A stretch of 64,000 nt of DNA, taken from the NCBI GenBank assembly GCA_027596075.1, contig JADGJC010000097.1:60622-124621 (forward strand), written 5' to 3'. The DNA is from Rhizophlyctis rosea (taxonomy: Eukaryota; Chytridiomycota; Chytridiomycetes; Rhizophlyctidales; Rhizophlyctidaceae). The notes under the pieces are model-generated. The model ran no database searches. It saw only the letters and a list, made by a program, of their open reading frames with translations, and was not told where the DNA came from. Position numbers and translations under genes: made by a program. This document shows positions 36,530 through 48,656 of the stretch, in pieces; within the stretch, counting starts at the first letter, position 1, and each line of letters starts with the position of its first letter.

Positions 36530-39500
36530 CTAATGAATCTGCCCCTTCAAATCCACCCCCCTCGCCATAACAACCCTCAAATGCTCCACAAAAACCGCCA
36601 AAGCTCCTTTACAATCCACAAAACACCCCTCCAAATCCGCATCCGCCGGTTCCGCATCCCTCGGGAACACTTTCGTACCCCCTCCTCCTCCCCCTGCCCC
36701 ATTCCCCCCACCCCGATCAGCAACAAACGGACACCCCTTCCCAACCAACCACCCCCAACACTCCCCCTTCCCCTCTCTCTCCTTCATCCCATCCCCCCCT
36801 TCCCCACCACCGGCCAAAAACCCCAACTCCTTCGCCACGAAGTCTAGGGGCACAGAAGGCCGATACGCCCGACAGATAACTTTCATAGCCTTGACGCGTT
36901 CCCGTTCCACGAAGTGGTCCATGAGCCATTGACTCATTTTCGGCGCTTCATTAAAAAGGGTGAAGAGACGGTGGTAGTTGCCTATTGTTATGGATGTGCG
37001 GACGTTGAGGGCGTGCGAGACGCAGGGCCCGCGTTTTTCGCTTTCGGTCAGGGTGCCGAGGAGTTTGACGAGTTCTGTTTGTTAGGGCAAGTGCGAAATG
37101 GCGGGTGAGATTTTCATTCATGAGAACTAGGTGCGGTAAGTAGCATGACCAATGAGAGACTCTTCATACCTGATCGATTCAACGTCAAAATAAGATACAA
37201 TATCCTATATCCCAAAAACTCGTCCACGTTCCCCATATTTCCATTAAACACTGAATATAATTGCATCAACTGGCTCTGGCACTGATTATACTCTCCTAAA
37301 TCTCCCTGTAAGAAGAAAGAAATTATATGAGTCAGGAAAATCACAACTGCTGCATCCGAAAAAGTTACAAAAATCAATGACACCAATGAACAACACACCT
37401 TCTCCAACGCTATCCTCGCATGAATCTCATACACGTTCACCGTAAAATCATTTTTGATCCGCTGCACGGTCAAATCTTGTCGAAGACTTTTGAACTGGTC
37501 GCAGATGTATGTATAGTTTCGCTCGTTTTTCCATTTATCTGTTAGAAGCTGGAGAGTTTTACGGAGGACGGGTAGTGGTCGAACATTGGCAGGATCCGGT
37601 GCCTGTGTACGATTTGCCCAAGGAACAGTCAGTCCTGGCGCAGCGGCTTACCGAATGCCCCGCATAAAAGATAGTTTGCCGCCACGCAAAAACACATACC
37701 GACGTCAACCGCAAATACCGCTTCTCCAAATCCTGCGACGTCCCAACAATAGTATACTCATCCCAATCAATAACATCCGGATTCCCCTCCGCCCCCGCCG
37801 CCAAAAACGCCTCTTTCGCCCTTTCGCTCTGCCGCCGCTTCTCCATCTTCACTTTCTGCACCGCATCATTCGCCGTCTTAAACCGCTTCGCCCGTTCCGC
37901 CCGCTTCGCCAACTCCGCGTTCCGCTGCGATGGAGGCAGCTTCTTCAATATGTCGTCTGGTTCAGCTGCGTCGTCGCTGTCGCTGGCTAGTGCTGGGGAA
38001 GAGAGTTTGGTAAGGTTTGGGGATGTGGAGAGGAAACGGGATTTTCGCTTTTTGTCGTTGCCAGTGGTGTCGATGGTGAAGGTTGGGGATGGGGAACGAG
38101 ATGTGGAGATGGCCATGGAGTCATCGGATTGTTTAACGAGGTTCACGGCATCCATTTTTTTTGTCACGGCGGCCGCTGTCGAATCAAACACGTTGGCCTT
38201 CAATGATGGTGCAACCTTTTTCATTTCAAACTTGGTTTTGCCCGAAGGTTTTGCTTTCGATTTCTCCTCCTCTCCATTGAGTTCGCAACCACTGATTGTA
38301 AAGACTTGTCAATGACACTGTTGGAACCGAAATGATGGTTTTGGATCCTTACGCTGGTAGCGGCATCCGAGTCCAATCAGTCACCCACATCGTCCCTTTG
38401 GCTTTATACTCTTCTATTGTCCGCCGTAGTTGTTCCTCCACCGCCTGCCGTTTCTCTGGTTTCTTCACAGCTTCGAAAGCTCGACGCAGATAGTCCCTGC
38501 ATAAGCGAATAAGCGTTGTTGCCAGATTGTTATTGACTTAGATACATATTTACATACTTCAAAGATTCTGGGAACGCAGTGGCAGCATCTTTTGCGGGTG
38601 TAGGTGCGGGTGTTGTTGCTTTGGGAGCAGGCGAACTACTTGCCGCCTTAGGTTTCAGTTGCAGATATTCCGGTTCTTCGGGATCGAATCGATGTCAGCA
38701 TTATCCACGGAGATAAATCATGCTCATAGATAACTTACTATATCCAACGCCCCCGCCCGCAGTTATTATTGGTTTTGATGCCGAAGCAGTTGGAGCAGCT
38801 GCTGGTCGTGAAATAGGAGCAGTTGAGGTGAATCCTGTTCCGTAAGAGGCAGCTGCCTGTGCTCCAAAAGTGGAAGGGGTTGTTGCGGATGTTGTATATG
38901 AAGGGGCAACTGCTACTGAGGTTGCGCTGGAAAGTCGATTGAGGATGCGTGAGTCATGTATGATCGGGGCATTTGTTCTCCGAATGGAAGGCACGTCATA
39001 ACCGCCGAATTTCCCCATCCTGACGCAATACGCGCACGCTTTTGCTTGCATGACATTTGCATGACACGGGGAAGCTACATTCCATGCGCTGTTCAGATCA
39101 CAAATCGCGCCGAGTGCGTTTCCCATCCTCCCCTTTTCCCTACTCCCCACTGAAGCAGAACAGACGACTTGCCTACTCGGCCAATCCAATCGTCTAAACG
39201 GCAGCTGAGCCTACCTTGTAACTGGTGCAGAAGTTCCCATTCCATGCGTTGCACCGTTCCACGCTGGAAAAGCACTTTGTGACGCCCATTGCTGGCTTGC
39301 TGTTCCCCACTGTTGCTGCTGCTGTTGCGCCTGCCACCCACCCCAGGGCGCCGTTCCCGCACTCCCATTAGCTACCGCCCCCGCCGCCGAATTTGCTGCC
39401 CCCATCCCCGGTGGCGGCACGTCAGAACCCATCGCCGTACTAGCAGTCACGCCGGGAGCTGTAACTCCATACCCGGGATACTGTTGCTGTTGTTGTTGCT

Positions 39501-39716
39501 GCGGTTGTTGTTGAGTTTGTGCGAGTTGTTGCTGCTGCTGTTGATAATACTGCCAATAATAGGCATTCATCTGCTCCTGAGTCCACTGCGTTGCGCCGTT
39601 TTGGTCCCATGTTTGCGACTGTTGCGCTTGTTGAGGGTATTGCCCTGCGGCGTAGTTGTAGGGGTTGGAAGCCAGGTTGGCGAAGTCAAGGGACACAAGA
39701 ATTGACCGAGTATCCT
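36530..39716 (-). CDS. THP3: THP3/LENG8-type SAC3/GANP-domain protein, at least 840 aa
   Basis: Eight exons join in phase: 39716-39215, 39019-38739, 38675-38558, 38496-38353, 38291-37700, 37602-37399, 37305-37170 and 37074-36530. The N-terminus is Q/Y-rich (MNAYYWQYYQQQQQQ at 39570). Next come FPESLKDYLRRAFEAV, then a Lys/Arg coiled region, VGTSQDLEKRYLRLTS, RNYTYICDQFKSLRQDLTVQ, VNVYEIHARIALEKGDLGEY and FLGYRILYLI, all typical of the SAC3/GANP/eIF3 p25 domain of yeast Thp3 and human LENG8. A PCI-like end follows (KAMKVICRAYRPSVPLDFVA). In yeast, Thp3 acts with Csn12 in transcription elongation and mRNA maturation. The first exon begins after an acceptor (GGGCTCAG) with no ATG before 39570, so an upstream coding or non-coding exon is missing from the model. 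Confidence 0.85.
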
Positions 39717-42700
39717 CTGAGCCCAAAAGCGGTCAGATTATGTAGTCAAGCGAGTATAAGCAATTAGTAGGTATATATATACATATATTGCAGCAGAATT
39801 TTGCGATGAGAACTTTGGACGTAATGATGGAGAAGTGGGGAAGAAGGAGAAGAGGAGAAGGGGATGGTGCAGCAGAACGATTCTGCAGATGGAGTCATCA
39901 TTCGTCATCGGCCAGTGGGCTCGTGATTAATTGACACGTGCCATAGTAACCCATCACATGACCTAGTTCACCTCGTGGTGTTGCCCATGCCAAAACCTAC
40001 TAAACCTTCTAAGACCTGTTACCGTCCTACTTTGATTCAAGGTTGTATAGTTCACAAAGAAGCCTACTGCACGATTATAGTCCCATGCAGAAATCATATA
40101 TTGAAGGCTTCATCCTGGGGGGATGGGCGGCCATTGAATGATTCAACGCAAGCAACAAAAATGCCACTTATGAGCAATAGTGGCATCCACTGCAATGCTG
40201 ATCCTTGATTGGGTCCTTATTCTAAAACATACATGCATCTTATTCGGTCAAAGATGATTATCTCAGGGTACCCGATGAGTTTCCTTTGATAATTTGTTTA
40301 CTTCAAATGCGGAAGCGCTCAAATCCTCATAAACCGATGAGGTTCCATTGCCTGACTGAATATTCGTCACAACTACATTGGTCTTTGTTGTTACGGTCAT
40401 GTCGATGGCGCCGTCATCAACACTTTCCAACCACCACCCGAGGAAATCGCAGTCAACCCCGAATCGAAGCGCAGTAAGCACTCAGTGGTGAATTAAAGAA
40501 TTATGGTCATTTGGTCGGTAACCTGGTAACAAAGATCGAGAAAAATTGCAGGCAGACAGAGAGGTTCAACGGAAACCATGCTTCCATCACGATGCCTATG
40601 GTAGATATGGGTTGTCCACCACAATCGCACTGGCAGTCAAAGGGAAGAAGGGAGAGGCCATGCATCGTGAAGCTCCGTCCGACTTCCTGGACGGTAGAAA
40701 GCCGCGCCGATCAAGCTTGAGAGGCATGCAAATTTCTCCACGCAGGATTTGCGTAGTTGGAGACCAGTCACACATGGCAGTTTTGAGGGGGTCCGAATTT
40801 GTGGAACATGGGCGCCCAACCTCGAGGCTCGTGGCTTCTGCTTCATACAGCGGCGAATTTGGTGAACACCAAAATCGGAGGTTTGTGGAAGTCATGCGGG
40901 GTGGTGGCACAGAGTGAGGGCCAACTTGTCCAAAAGTTTGAGGCAAAGTGATGGAATCAGCTGTGGCTTATATACTCAAAAGCCACGTGCCATGAGTGGC
41001 TTGGACACGCCGCCGGCAATGCCCCTCATGAGCCTTTCCCCAAAATCAACATCGTCACTTCAAGGAGAGCAGTCGACTTTCAACTTGGATCCAACTCCTC
41101 CAATTGCTTTCACCTGACTTTTCGTAAGACATTGTGATCGTCCAGCTCGACCCAAGAACTTGGTGCAGCTGTCAAATCCTTTTGTGTGGGGTATGGGCAT
41201 GCAATCTTCCACTATGACGAGGTGAGCACTAACAACCGGCGGTTGCTTCCGACTACGGGATGACTCGCACCCTCCGGTTGCTGGATATCGATCATCGATG
41301 TGCGGCTTGCATCCGATGACCTCTGACTGTAAAGCAGAATTTTGCGTGGTGCCTTCCAACCCACTTTTTGTTTCCAGCTGACCTCTTCAACTTCCTTGGC
41401 CGGGGAAAACGAGACAGCAGGATGTGATATCCTTAGGCTTGCAAGCAAACCACACCACATACATTTTTCTCACGGACCCGGGCGCTCGATCATCTCCTGA
41501 CCGTTGCTGCGCACGTTGCCCACGGGCGACAACATATGCGGTCAACGTCCGAACCAACCTGTCAACTTTCTTCCTCCCCCACCCCCACTCCAGCCGCCAC
41601 ATTCAGATCCAGGTCCCATGCTCGTACCTCGGACACCATCAACTCCTCAACGCCTCTTCGCAATAATTTTCCCTTCAACCGTCTCGTCACCTGCGCACCA
41701 CGTCTAAGCCGGGGGTTGGGTGTCTCAGCCTTTACCTCACATAGGACGTTATTTATCGTAGTATACCATCTTATTCCCTTCTTTGCTACCCTTTCGTGTC
41801 TCCCATCGTTTCGACGACATCATATCGTCATTCGCAGTCCCATGCCGCATCTCTCCCAAGTTTGAAGAACCCATCTGTTCTGTACATACTACCTTTTCGT
41901 TAGGCATACATATGCACATATCATAATGTGAGTTTCAGCTGGGCAACCTGCGTACATGTGTTTCTTTTTGCAGCCTTCAGCATGACGACGACGCATTTTC
42001 GGCTGCTTGAGCCTTTCACGATACCGCAGGCCTCTTGAGGTGTACCCTCCAAAATCATATTGCTTTGAAGGGAAATGTCTCCCTCGACTGAAAGCCGAAG
42101 GCGGATGACGTTTCCCGCATGGTACAAGCGCGATCGGAGCGAGCTTTTGGGGAGCCATTCCCATGTGAGAACGGGTTTTCCTTTATGCGAAACACGCTCT
42201 CGAATTATGAATTTGGCGCTCTTCCCACGCGCTTTTGTTGACCCATGCTTTTTCACGCTACCAAATACCAACACGAGCGGGGCCGGTACGCACAACGAGC
42301 CTTCATTTCTTCCGGTCGATCATCGGAAGGAAGATCTAAGCTGTCATGCTCCTTTCGTCATAAAAAGTCTACCGGAAAAGCCTAAATGGCCACGCGACTT
42401 GTCCCGGGCACCATCTTCCCACTTCACGTCAGTCACGTCTTCGTTTCTTTACGCTCTTGCTCCTCTACCTACATAATTACATCTGCCGTGCCGTCAAAAC
42501 ATTCTTCCTGTCACCCTTCCTACCCCGCTGCGCGAAAGGTGACTCAAATTGCCGCCCCCAATCAATCATACACCCGACTATTTTCATGTGAGAGCAAGAA
42601 GCCCACGTCCACTTCATTATCTGCTCTCTTCCTGCCCCGACCTCGTGACCTCCAGACGCGTCCACGAACGCATGGCAGATCTAGTCTGCGCAGCCAGTGA

Positions 42701-43312
42701 ACAAATGAATAATTGAAATAACCCGCGCTCCCATGCACGTACACGTGAAAGTGGGCCCTTGGGATGGAGCCTCACAGTCACTCTCGGGAGTTTGGAGGTG
42801 CCCTCAGATGATTGTTGGGTTTCATTCGTGCAGATGAAGACAACACTCTGTCGAAGGCCGTTGATCGTATGGCATGATATGGATTCCAGACCCGCGAATT
42901 GTTCGCAGTCACGGAGAGTCCTGACTATTCTCTGCATCATGGCGACTCCTGGCATAATCCACTAACGTAAACTAACCCTATTACTTCATAACCAACCGCA
43001 TGACGCTAATCACATGCCTGTCCCGTTCTTCTCTTCCTTTCCTGAACACAGACTAGTATCTTTCCTGAAGGACATATAATGTGTGGATGTGGTTGCGGTG
43101 GGGTTGTATATAGATCTTTAGTTTGTGTGGTGTGATAGACGTTGAGTTATTTGTTTGGAGTTTTCTTGGTAAGTTTAGTGTTGGCAATATCCTGATGGAA
43201 GCAAAGTGGTACTGATATACACACGTACTTTACAGCAACGAATACCGTGAGCACACACAACGCTGGCAGACTACCCATCAATCCGGCGTCAACACTCTCG
43301 TATCATACAGAA
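39717..43312. other. Divergent intergenic region with a probable 5'-UTR intron
   Basis: The left end (39770-39790) has ATATATATACATATAT near the missing 5' end of the THP3-like gene. Two weak frames occur: 41536-41865 (+, ATG, 109 codons, Ser/Arg-rich) and 41889-42295 (-, no ATG at its 5' end, with HKGKPVLTWEWLPKSSLRS). At the right end, GGTAAGTTTAG at 43168 and CTTTACAG at 43235 define a probable 67-nt intron (43169-43235) in the 5' UTR of the gene at 43313. Confidence 0.4.
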
Positions 43313-46300
43313 ATGCCATCCCTCACCGTTTCTCCGCCCATCCAAATGGCTCCACGTCACTTACGGCGCACGGCAGCAGCCGGGATGAAAGCTGGGTGTG
43401 TGGGCGCTGGTGTTGTGGTGGGTCCTCAGATGAAATCCGTCGACCGTGCAGGGGAAGGTGTTGCGAAGGCTGTTGAGAATGAAGTGGTGCCACCACTACA
43501 GCAAAAAGAACCAACATCTCCATCGACGCTGACACACGCAAGAACAAGTGATATACCACCCATCACACGTCCTCGTCCACAATTCACCATTTCGGATTCG
43601 GAATCTGAGGTTTCGTCCTCGTGGGATAGTGGAATCAGTTCTCCTGCACAGTCTGCGCTTCCTACCCCACCCACAACACAACCGAAGTGTCCGCCGGTAC
43701 GGTCTGTCTCGAATCCTCGGTCACCGTCTCCCTTGCGGCCCGTGCCATCGCAAATGGGGAGGACTTCGAGTACTCCTGCTGTTACGGGAACTGCGGGGGG
43801 ACTTCCGCAAGCCCAACCGGTCTTGACGATGGCAACGGCGGAGGATAGGAGGGTCGTCGCGGAGTGGATTAGTGTTCATGCTGGGGTGGGAGGGGGTGGG
43901 GATGTGGGGGCGGGTGGAGAGGAGAGGGGTAAGGGTGTGTCCACCCAGGATGACAAACGGTCCGAAGCTATTCCTCCTTTGGAAAGCATCCCACCATCAA
44001 CACCGCAAACCGCATCTACACCATCACAGCCCGTCAACCCATCACCTCCTCCTCCCCATACACCTTCCAGACCTAAACTTACACACACTCGCTCCACAAG
44101 TGCTGTGCCTCCTGCTGCTGGACCCATCGCGTATCATACACGACGACGAGCCAGTACGAGCTGGGTACCTACTGCTACTGACGCGTTGGATTTGATTAGT
44201 ACAGTTGCTAAGGCCGGGAGGTTTGCCGCTTTGATTCAGGGTGGGGATACGGAGGGTGAGGAGAAAGGAAAGGGGAAGGAGGAAGGTCAGGTCATTGTCA
44301 AGCCATCGATAGGATCATCAAGACCTGTCGAACCACTAAGACCTCTCGCACCACGTTCACCACAATCACCCCGTCCACCTTCATCAACACATACTTTGCT
44401 GCCACAAACCAAGCATCCCCCAAAGAAAGCTGACATACACACCAGCACAGCCGTCCACCATCTCCCCGACCTCCTTCACGCACACCTCCACCCAAATACC
44501 CGCATCGGTCATACCGTCCCGCACTACGCACCTTACCCCAACCCGCGCGAAGGAGGCAAACACCAGCACTTCCAGCGTGCGCCGCGATCAGCTTCTTCTA
44601 CAGCACTCAATAAACAGACTGGGATGGTGCAACACGTACAACCACAACAGCAACAACAGCAACAACAGCAACAACATCAGCAGCAACAACATCAGCAACA
44701 GGTTACTCATCATCATCCAGCACCTCCACGTCACCATCTCGCACATCCACCCCAACTTCCTCCGATGCAAGGCAATGTCCCACCTCTACAGCAACCAAAC
44801 GTAACGCAGCAGGGTCGTGTAGGCCAAAGAAGAGATGAACAACTCTATCGACAGCAATTGTTGCAACATCAATGTGCTTTGATGATGCAGCAACAACAAG
44901 CAGCGATGAGGCAGAGGCAGATGGCCGATGGGAGGCAGGGTCCCGTGGGACAGGGACAGCAGCAACAGCAGCAGCCTCAGCAACAACAACGGCGGATTTC
45001 CACGCAACAACTTCAACAGCATCAACAACAATTACAAAGACAGCAGTACGCGAACCAACAGCAACAGCTTTACCTGCAGCAACAGCAGGAACGGCAGCGG
45101 GTACAGATGGAACAGCAGAAGGTGCATCGGGCGAGGGCTTTGGAGGCTTATAGGAGTTTGGAGAGGGCTAGAGGTGGGGTGGAGGGTGGCGGACAGCAGG
45201 GTGGACAGGGACAACAGGGTGGACAGCAGGGTAGTAGAGGGGTGACGACGGTGGGGGGGTTGCCTACGCCTCTGGAAACTCCGGGAGAAGAGGGTGAGAA
45301 GGTTGTGCTGGGTGGTGGTGGGGAGGGGATGTTGCCTACGCCGGGTGAGGAGGAAGGGAAGGGTGGGGCAGCAGTGTTGGGCAAGGGAGTAAAGAGGAGT
45401 GGGAAATCCGTGAGGCAGGTTATTGTTCCGCGGGTGTTCAAGTCGGAGTTGTCGGAGCGGTTGTCCAAGTCGCAGTCGCCTAAAGCAGAGGGTGAGGGTG
45501 TTGTCGGTGAGGGGGTGAAGATTGACGTTGTAGAGGCGTCTGTAGAAGCTTCGATGACCGGCGTACCAACAACCAAACCATCACCCTCTCCACCCCCAAC
45601 AACACTCACCCACCACCCAACTCCAACACCAAACCCATCCTCAAACCCTCTCGTCGCTCCACCCTCACCAACCCCGCACCCGCTTCTCAAAAACCCCTCC
45701 CCATCCCCCATGATCCTCCCTGACGCGGCAAACCCCTCCCTCGCATCAACAACACCGCTCTCAACCTCCTCCACACCCCTCTTCTCCGCTACAACACCAA
45801 CGACACCGCCCCTTTCCCCACCCGTCTCAGACTTACCACCACCACAAATGCCTCTACAACAAACGTCACGAACACAACAAAAACTAATGCTCCAACGCAT
45901 GCAAGTCTTAAGCTCTGACCCCGGAAGTCTGATGCACCCGCGGAATTTGGCTCTGTTGGATGAGGCGAGGAGGAAGGCGGAGGAGGGGTTGGGTGTCGTT
46001 AGGGCTTGGGGGTGTGATCCTGCTAGAGAGAGTTTACGTCGATGTTTAGAAGGTGCGGGTGGAGGTGGGGGCGGGAACCGAGGTGGACAGATGGGGAAGC
46101 GTGGCGGGGTGGGGATGGAAAGAACTGGATCGTCGACGTCTGGGTCGGGGACATTGTCGAGAGGTAGTTCAACAGCCGATGTAGATGCGACACGTTTCGG
46201 CGCTTTAACGGTACCGCAACAAGCAGGACGCACTGTCGCATCCGGTGGGGTGGGGCTAGTGAAAGCTCGATCAGCGAGTCCCGTCAGGGAACGACCGCCA

Positions 46301-46351
46301 GGGAAGAGACGGTCATTGTTCGGGTGGTCGTTGTTTGGAACCAGTGAGTGA
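43313..46351 (+). CDS. Large disordered polyQ protein, 1,012 aa, function unknown
   Basis: A single long frame. The open frame extends left to about 43236, but the first ATG is at 43313 (MPSLTVSPPIQMAPRHLRR), directly after a probable 5'-UTR intron. The protein is almost wholly low-complexity: Ser/Pro/Thr-rich, then a Gln/His-rich centre (tracts around 44641-44700 and 44880-45120), QGGQ repeats, two further Thr/Pro blocks and a basic Ser-rich end (KRRSLFGWSLFGTSE). A short helical segment (RTQQKLMLQRMQVLSSD, then LLDEARRKAEEGLGVVRAW) near the C-terminus is the only part likely to be ordered. Recurrent PTP motifs (LPTPLETPGEE, LPTPGEEE) suggest phosphorylation. No domain is recognised. Composition alternates several times between A/C-rich and G/T-rich blocks. 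Confidence 0.75.
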   Translation: MPSLTVSPPIQMAPRHLRRTAAAGMKAGCVGAGVVVGPQMKSVDRAGEGVAKAVENEVVPPLQQKEPTSPSTLTHARTSDIPPITRPRPQFTISDSESEVSSSWDSGISSPAQSALPTPPTTQPKCPPVRSVSNPRSPSPLRPVPSQMGRTSSTPAVTGTAGGLPQAQPVLTMATAEDRRVVAEWISVHAGVGGGGDVGAGGEERGKGVSTQDDKRSEAIPPLESIPPSTPQTASTPSQPVNPSPPPPHTPSRPKLTHTRSTSAVPPAAGPIAYHTRRRASTSWVPTATDALDLISTVAKAGRFAALIQGGDTEGEEKGKGKEEGQVIVKPSIGSSRPVEPLRPLAPRSPQSPRPPSSTHTLLPQTKHPPKKADIHTSTAVHHLPDLLHAHLHPNTRIGHTVPHYAPYPNPREGGKHQHFQRAPRSASSTALNKQTGMVQHVQPQQQQQQQQQQHQQQQHQQQVTHHHPAPPRHHLAHPPQLPPMQGNVPPLQQPNVTQQGRVGQRRDEQLYRQQLLQHQCALMMQQQQAAMRQRQMADGRQGPVGQGQQQQQQPQQQQRRISTQQLQQHQQQLQRQQYANQQQQLYLQQQQERQRVQMEQQKVHRARALEAYRSLERARGGVEGGGQQGGQGQQGGQQGSRGVTTVGGLPTPLETPGEEGEKVVLGGGGEGMLPTPGEEEGKGGAAVLGKGVKRSGKSVRQVIVPRVFKSELSERLSKSQSPKAEGEGVVGEGVKIDVVEASVEASMTGVPTTKPSPSPPPTTLTHHPTPTPNPSSNPLVAPPSPTPHPLLKNPSPSPMILPDAANPSLASTTPLSTSSTPLFSATTPTTPPLSPPVSDLPPPQMPLQQTSRTQQKLMLQRMQVLSSDPGSLMHPRNLALLDEARRKAEEGLGVVRAWGCDPARESLRRCLEGAGGGGGGNRGGQMGKRGGVGMERTGSSTSGSGTLSRGSSTADVDATRFGALTVPQQAGRTVASGGVGLVKARSASPVRERPPGKRRSLFGWSLFGTSE

Positions 46352-47223
46352 CGGTTCTAGAGGGACGCTGGGATAAATAGTGAATAATCTCCTGTTGATG
46401 TACGTTTTTTTGTTTACAAGTAATGGATATACGAGATAATCATATTAATTTAAGAGTCTTTTTGAGCGAGATCTTTGGGATGTTTGTGGGTTTTTGGTTG
46501 TTGGCTGCGGTATGATTGTAGGAAAACCTGTACGTGGTCTTGGGCATTTGATGGCAGGGAACGGCATTGGTAGACCTCTATGACTGCTTTTGCCAATTGG
46601 CACGCCCTCAACATGTCATGTATGAACATCCGTTGGGCGGAAAGGAGTCCTCGCAAAGCCGCTCTTGGATGTCACATTCTGTTGTTCTATACGCTGATAC
46701 CCTGGACATAGAAACGAAGTGGGATATCATCATGGTAAGAATCTTTAATATTCACCCGCCACAAGATGCTCCGGTCATATGGGCGAAGCGATCAACAACA
46801 AATGATCAACAGTCTGATGGCCTGGTTGTGTTGGACCCGGTAGGACTTCACGGCCGTTATGCATCCAACCACTCGCGAAATGGGTGGCGAGCAGGACAAT
46901 GGGACTCAGTTAGGTGGAAGTCGTTCAGTGCGATCCAGTAGTGGGATGGTGACAACAAGAGGGCCATCTGAGAATGTCCGATGCCCGCGCTGTTCCAATT
47001 GCTGCCCACATTCAATCCACATCAATCCAGCCTCTCGAACAGCTTCAGAATGCTTACGTCCAAATTGAGAGCCATCAATTTTCGTTCAGATTACAGGCCC
47101 CTTCACATCAAATTTCACCTTATCCGGTATATTTTGCAGGTCCAAACAACTTCAACATGAAACGGGATCACAAATCTACGGCACTAAAACAACTACCGGT
47201 ACAGATGAATCTTTCCAAAAGAC
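46352..47223. other. Convergent intergenic region
   Basis: Carries the 3' ends of the polyQ gene and of the minus-strand secreted Cys-rich gene. No further gene seen. Confidence 0.4.
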
Positions 47224-47865
47224 TCAACACAGCATCTTGCCATTGTCCAAAGTCCACAGAGCACCGGACACGCAGTTGGGGTCAGACCCATTTTTCCTGT
47301 GGGGCAAAGATGTCAGGACTGAATGAAACGACAGGAGATTGCGGACAAGCTTACCCATTGAGGGTGCAGGATGGAACTGGTTGACCACCCTGTGGGTTGT
47401 TATCCTTGCTCAGAAGACCAATATTTTTGGAATCCGTAATGTTGTAGGCCAGGGTGACGGACGGCGGGAGATTGAAGTTGGAGTCTGCCATGCATGGATC
47501 AGCCAACATTTGGGCGCCATCACGGCCAAGGCACATTACTCACACAAAGTACATGTGCGCTGACCGCTGGCATCCGTGAACTTCCACACAAAGTTGGCAC
47601 AGGTTCCCTTCCGCTTTTTGCACGCATTGATGCAGTCGCAGACGGTGTGGATGTTGTCTTTGACGGTCAGATCAACTTCGTTGGTCACGCCCGTCACATC
47701 AAAGCCTCTGACGTAGCGCACGCAGTCACCGCAGATTGGGCCAAGGCCGTTGCTGGGGTTCAGATTGCCATTTCTGTGGTAGGCGGCCGTGACCAGAGGG
47801 TGGGAATTGGAAGGGGCCAGTACAGTTAAGAGCGCGAGAAGGAGTGCGAATGTGAGTGGATTCAT
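47224..47865 (-). CDS. Secreted 10-cysteine protein, PAN/Apple-like, 174 aa
   Basis: Three exons: 47865-47544, 47484-47355 and 47296-47224, in phase and ending at TGA. The ATG at 47865 opens a signal peptide (MNPLTFALLLALLTVLAPSN) with likely cleavage near SHP. The mature protein has ten cysteines in the order CGDC, VCDCINAC, GTCANFVWKF, RTCTLYSNF, PSCTLNG, PNCVSG and MLC. The C-A-x-F-x-W-x-F-T...C-x-LYS segment resembles PAN/Apple domains, which bind carbohydrate or protein, and the C-terminal SGALWTLDNGKMLC resembles a repeated strand. The splice joining TCTL to YSNF restores that motif, which supports the model. A TATATATAT element lies 80-90 bp upstream. The family call is tentative; secretion is well supported. 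Confidence 0.7.
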
Positions 47866-48510
47866 CTTTTGTTGGGGTTCAATAGGTTTGATGAGGTTTA
47901 GAAGATTGGGAAGCAGATCGCGTGGGCCCGACGGAAATTTCGAATATGTATATATATTCTAAGAGGGGAGCACGAGGAAATTGAGAATGCATGGAAGATC
48001 GGTTGTATGGGGTGTCGGGGGAGACTTCATCAAATGGATGTCCCATCTGCAAGTTGAAGCGGAGGCCTAGACTCGATGAAACACAGTGTTGACACCCTTT
48101 CGATTGCCGCTACCGCACCAAGTTCGCTGAGATCGCTAGAAAACATCTACAAACGCCACTAGTGCCACTTGATGATCTGTTTTGTTTTGGTTCGACACTG
48201 CACTGCTAATGTCCCACTTTTATCCCACTATCTTCTGCAAATCACAAAGCCACCCCATGTTAGCCAATCAAGCATTTGAGATCTCGGACGTATTTATGCC
48301 TAAAGATGTCCAACCTAGTCGAGTTGACACCAGGCCCCAGAATCCCCGGTTTTGAATGTCCCATGTAGGACCTGGTTCCTTCATAGTTTTCGCCAACAAG
48401 GACTTGGGCGACAGAACGCGAGGGTCCAAAATGTGGCCTGCATCTGAGCTAGTCTTTCCTGACAGCATAGCCATATATTATTAACAATTTGTAATGTATT
48501 GTACCAACAA
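47866..48510. other. Intergenic region with a TATA-like element
   Basis: ATATGTATATATATTC near 47944-47959 lies about 85 bp before the minus-strand ATG at 47865 and may be its TATA box. Nothing else is recognisable before the tRNA. Confidence 0.4.
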
Positions 48511-48593
48511 GCACATTTGGCCGAGTTGGTCTAAGGCGTTCGACTCAAGTTCGAATCTCGAAAGAGGCGTGAGTTCGAATCTCACAGTGTGCA
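48511..48593 (+). tRNA. tRNA-Leu (anticodon CAA)
   Basis: A complete class II cloverleaf without an intron. The acceptor stem GCACATT pairs with AGTGTGC (one G-T pair), with discriminator A at 48593. The D stem is GCC/GGC. The anticodon stem TTCGA/TCGAA encloses loop CTCAAGT, so the anticodon is CAA, decoding UUG as leucine. The long variable arm is CTC-GAAA-GAG. The T arm is GTGAG-TTCGAAT-CTCAC. The internal A-box (TGGCCGAGTTGG) and B-box (AGTTCGAATCT) are present. Confidence 0.93.
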
Positions 48594-48616
48594 CTCAACA
48601 ATTTCTTTGTGCTACC

Positions 48617-48624
48617 TTTTTTTT
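48617..48624 (+). terminator. RNA polymerase III terminator of tRNA-Leu
   Basis: Eight consecutive T residues begin 23 bp after the tRNA 3' end. Confidence 0.75.
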
Positions 48625-48656
48625 CCTGCGATTCATGCCTACTTTTTTTTCTCTGC

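Noticed and set aside
39717..39726. Frame start of the THP3-like first exon at 39726
   Set aside because: The codon there is TTG, and a splice acceptor ends at 39717, so this is intron sequence rather than a start.
41536..41865. 109-codon plus-strand ATG frame rich in Ser and Arg
   Set aside because: No domain, signal or splice support, and composition is like other C-rich upstream regions; possibly leader sequence.
43247..43312. GTG-initiated extension of the polyQ protein
   Set aside because: The codon at 43247 is GTG and follows a likely 5'-UTR splice acceptor; the first ATG is at 43313.
45148..46233. 361-codon minus-strand frame antisense to the polyQ gene
   Set aside because: Open only because the sense strand is depleted in codons that give antisense stops; Pro/Gly/Ser-rich with no recognisable motif.
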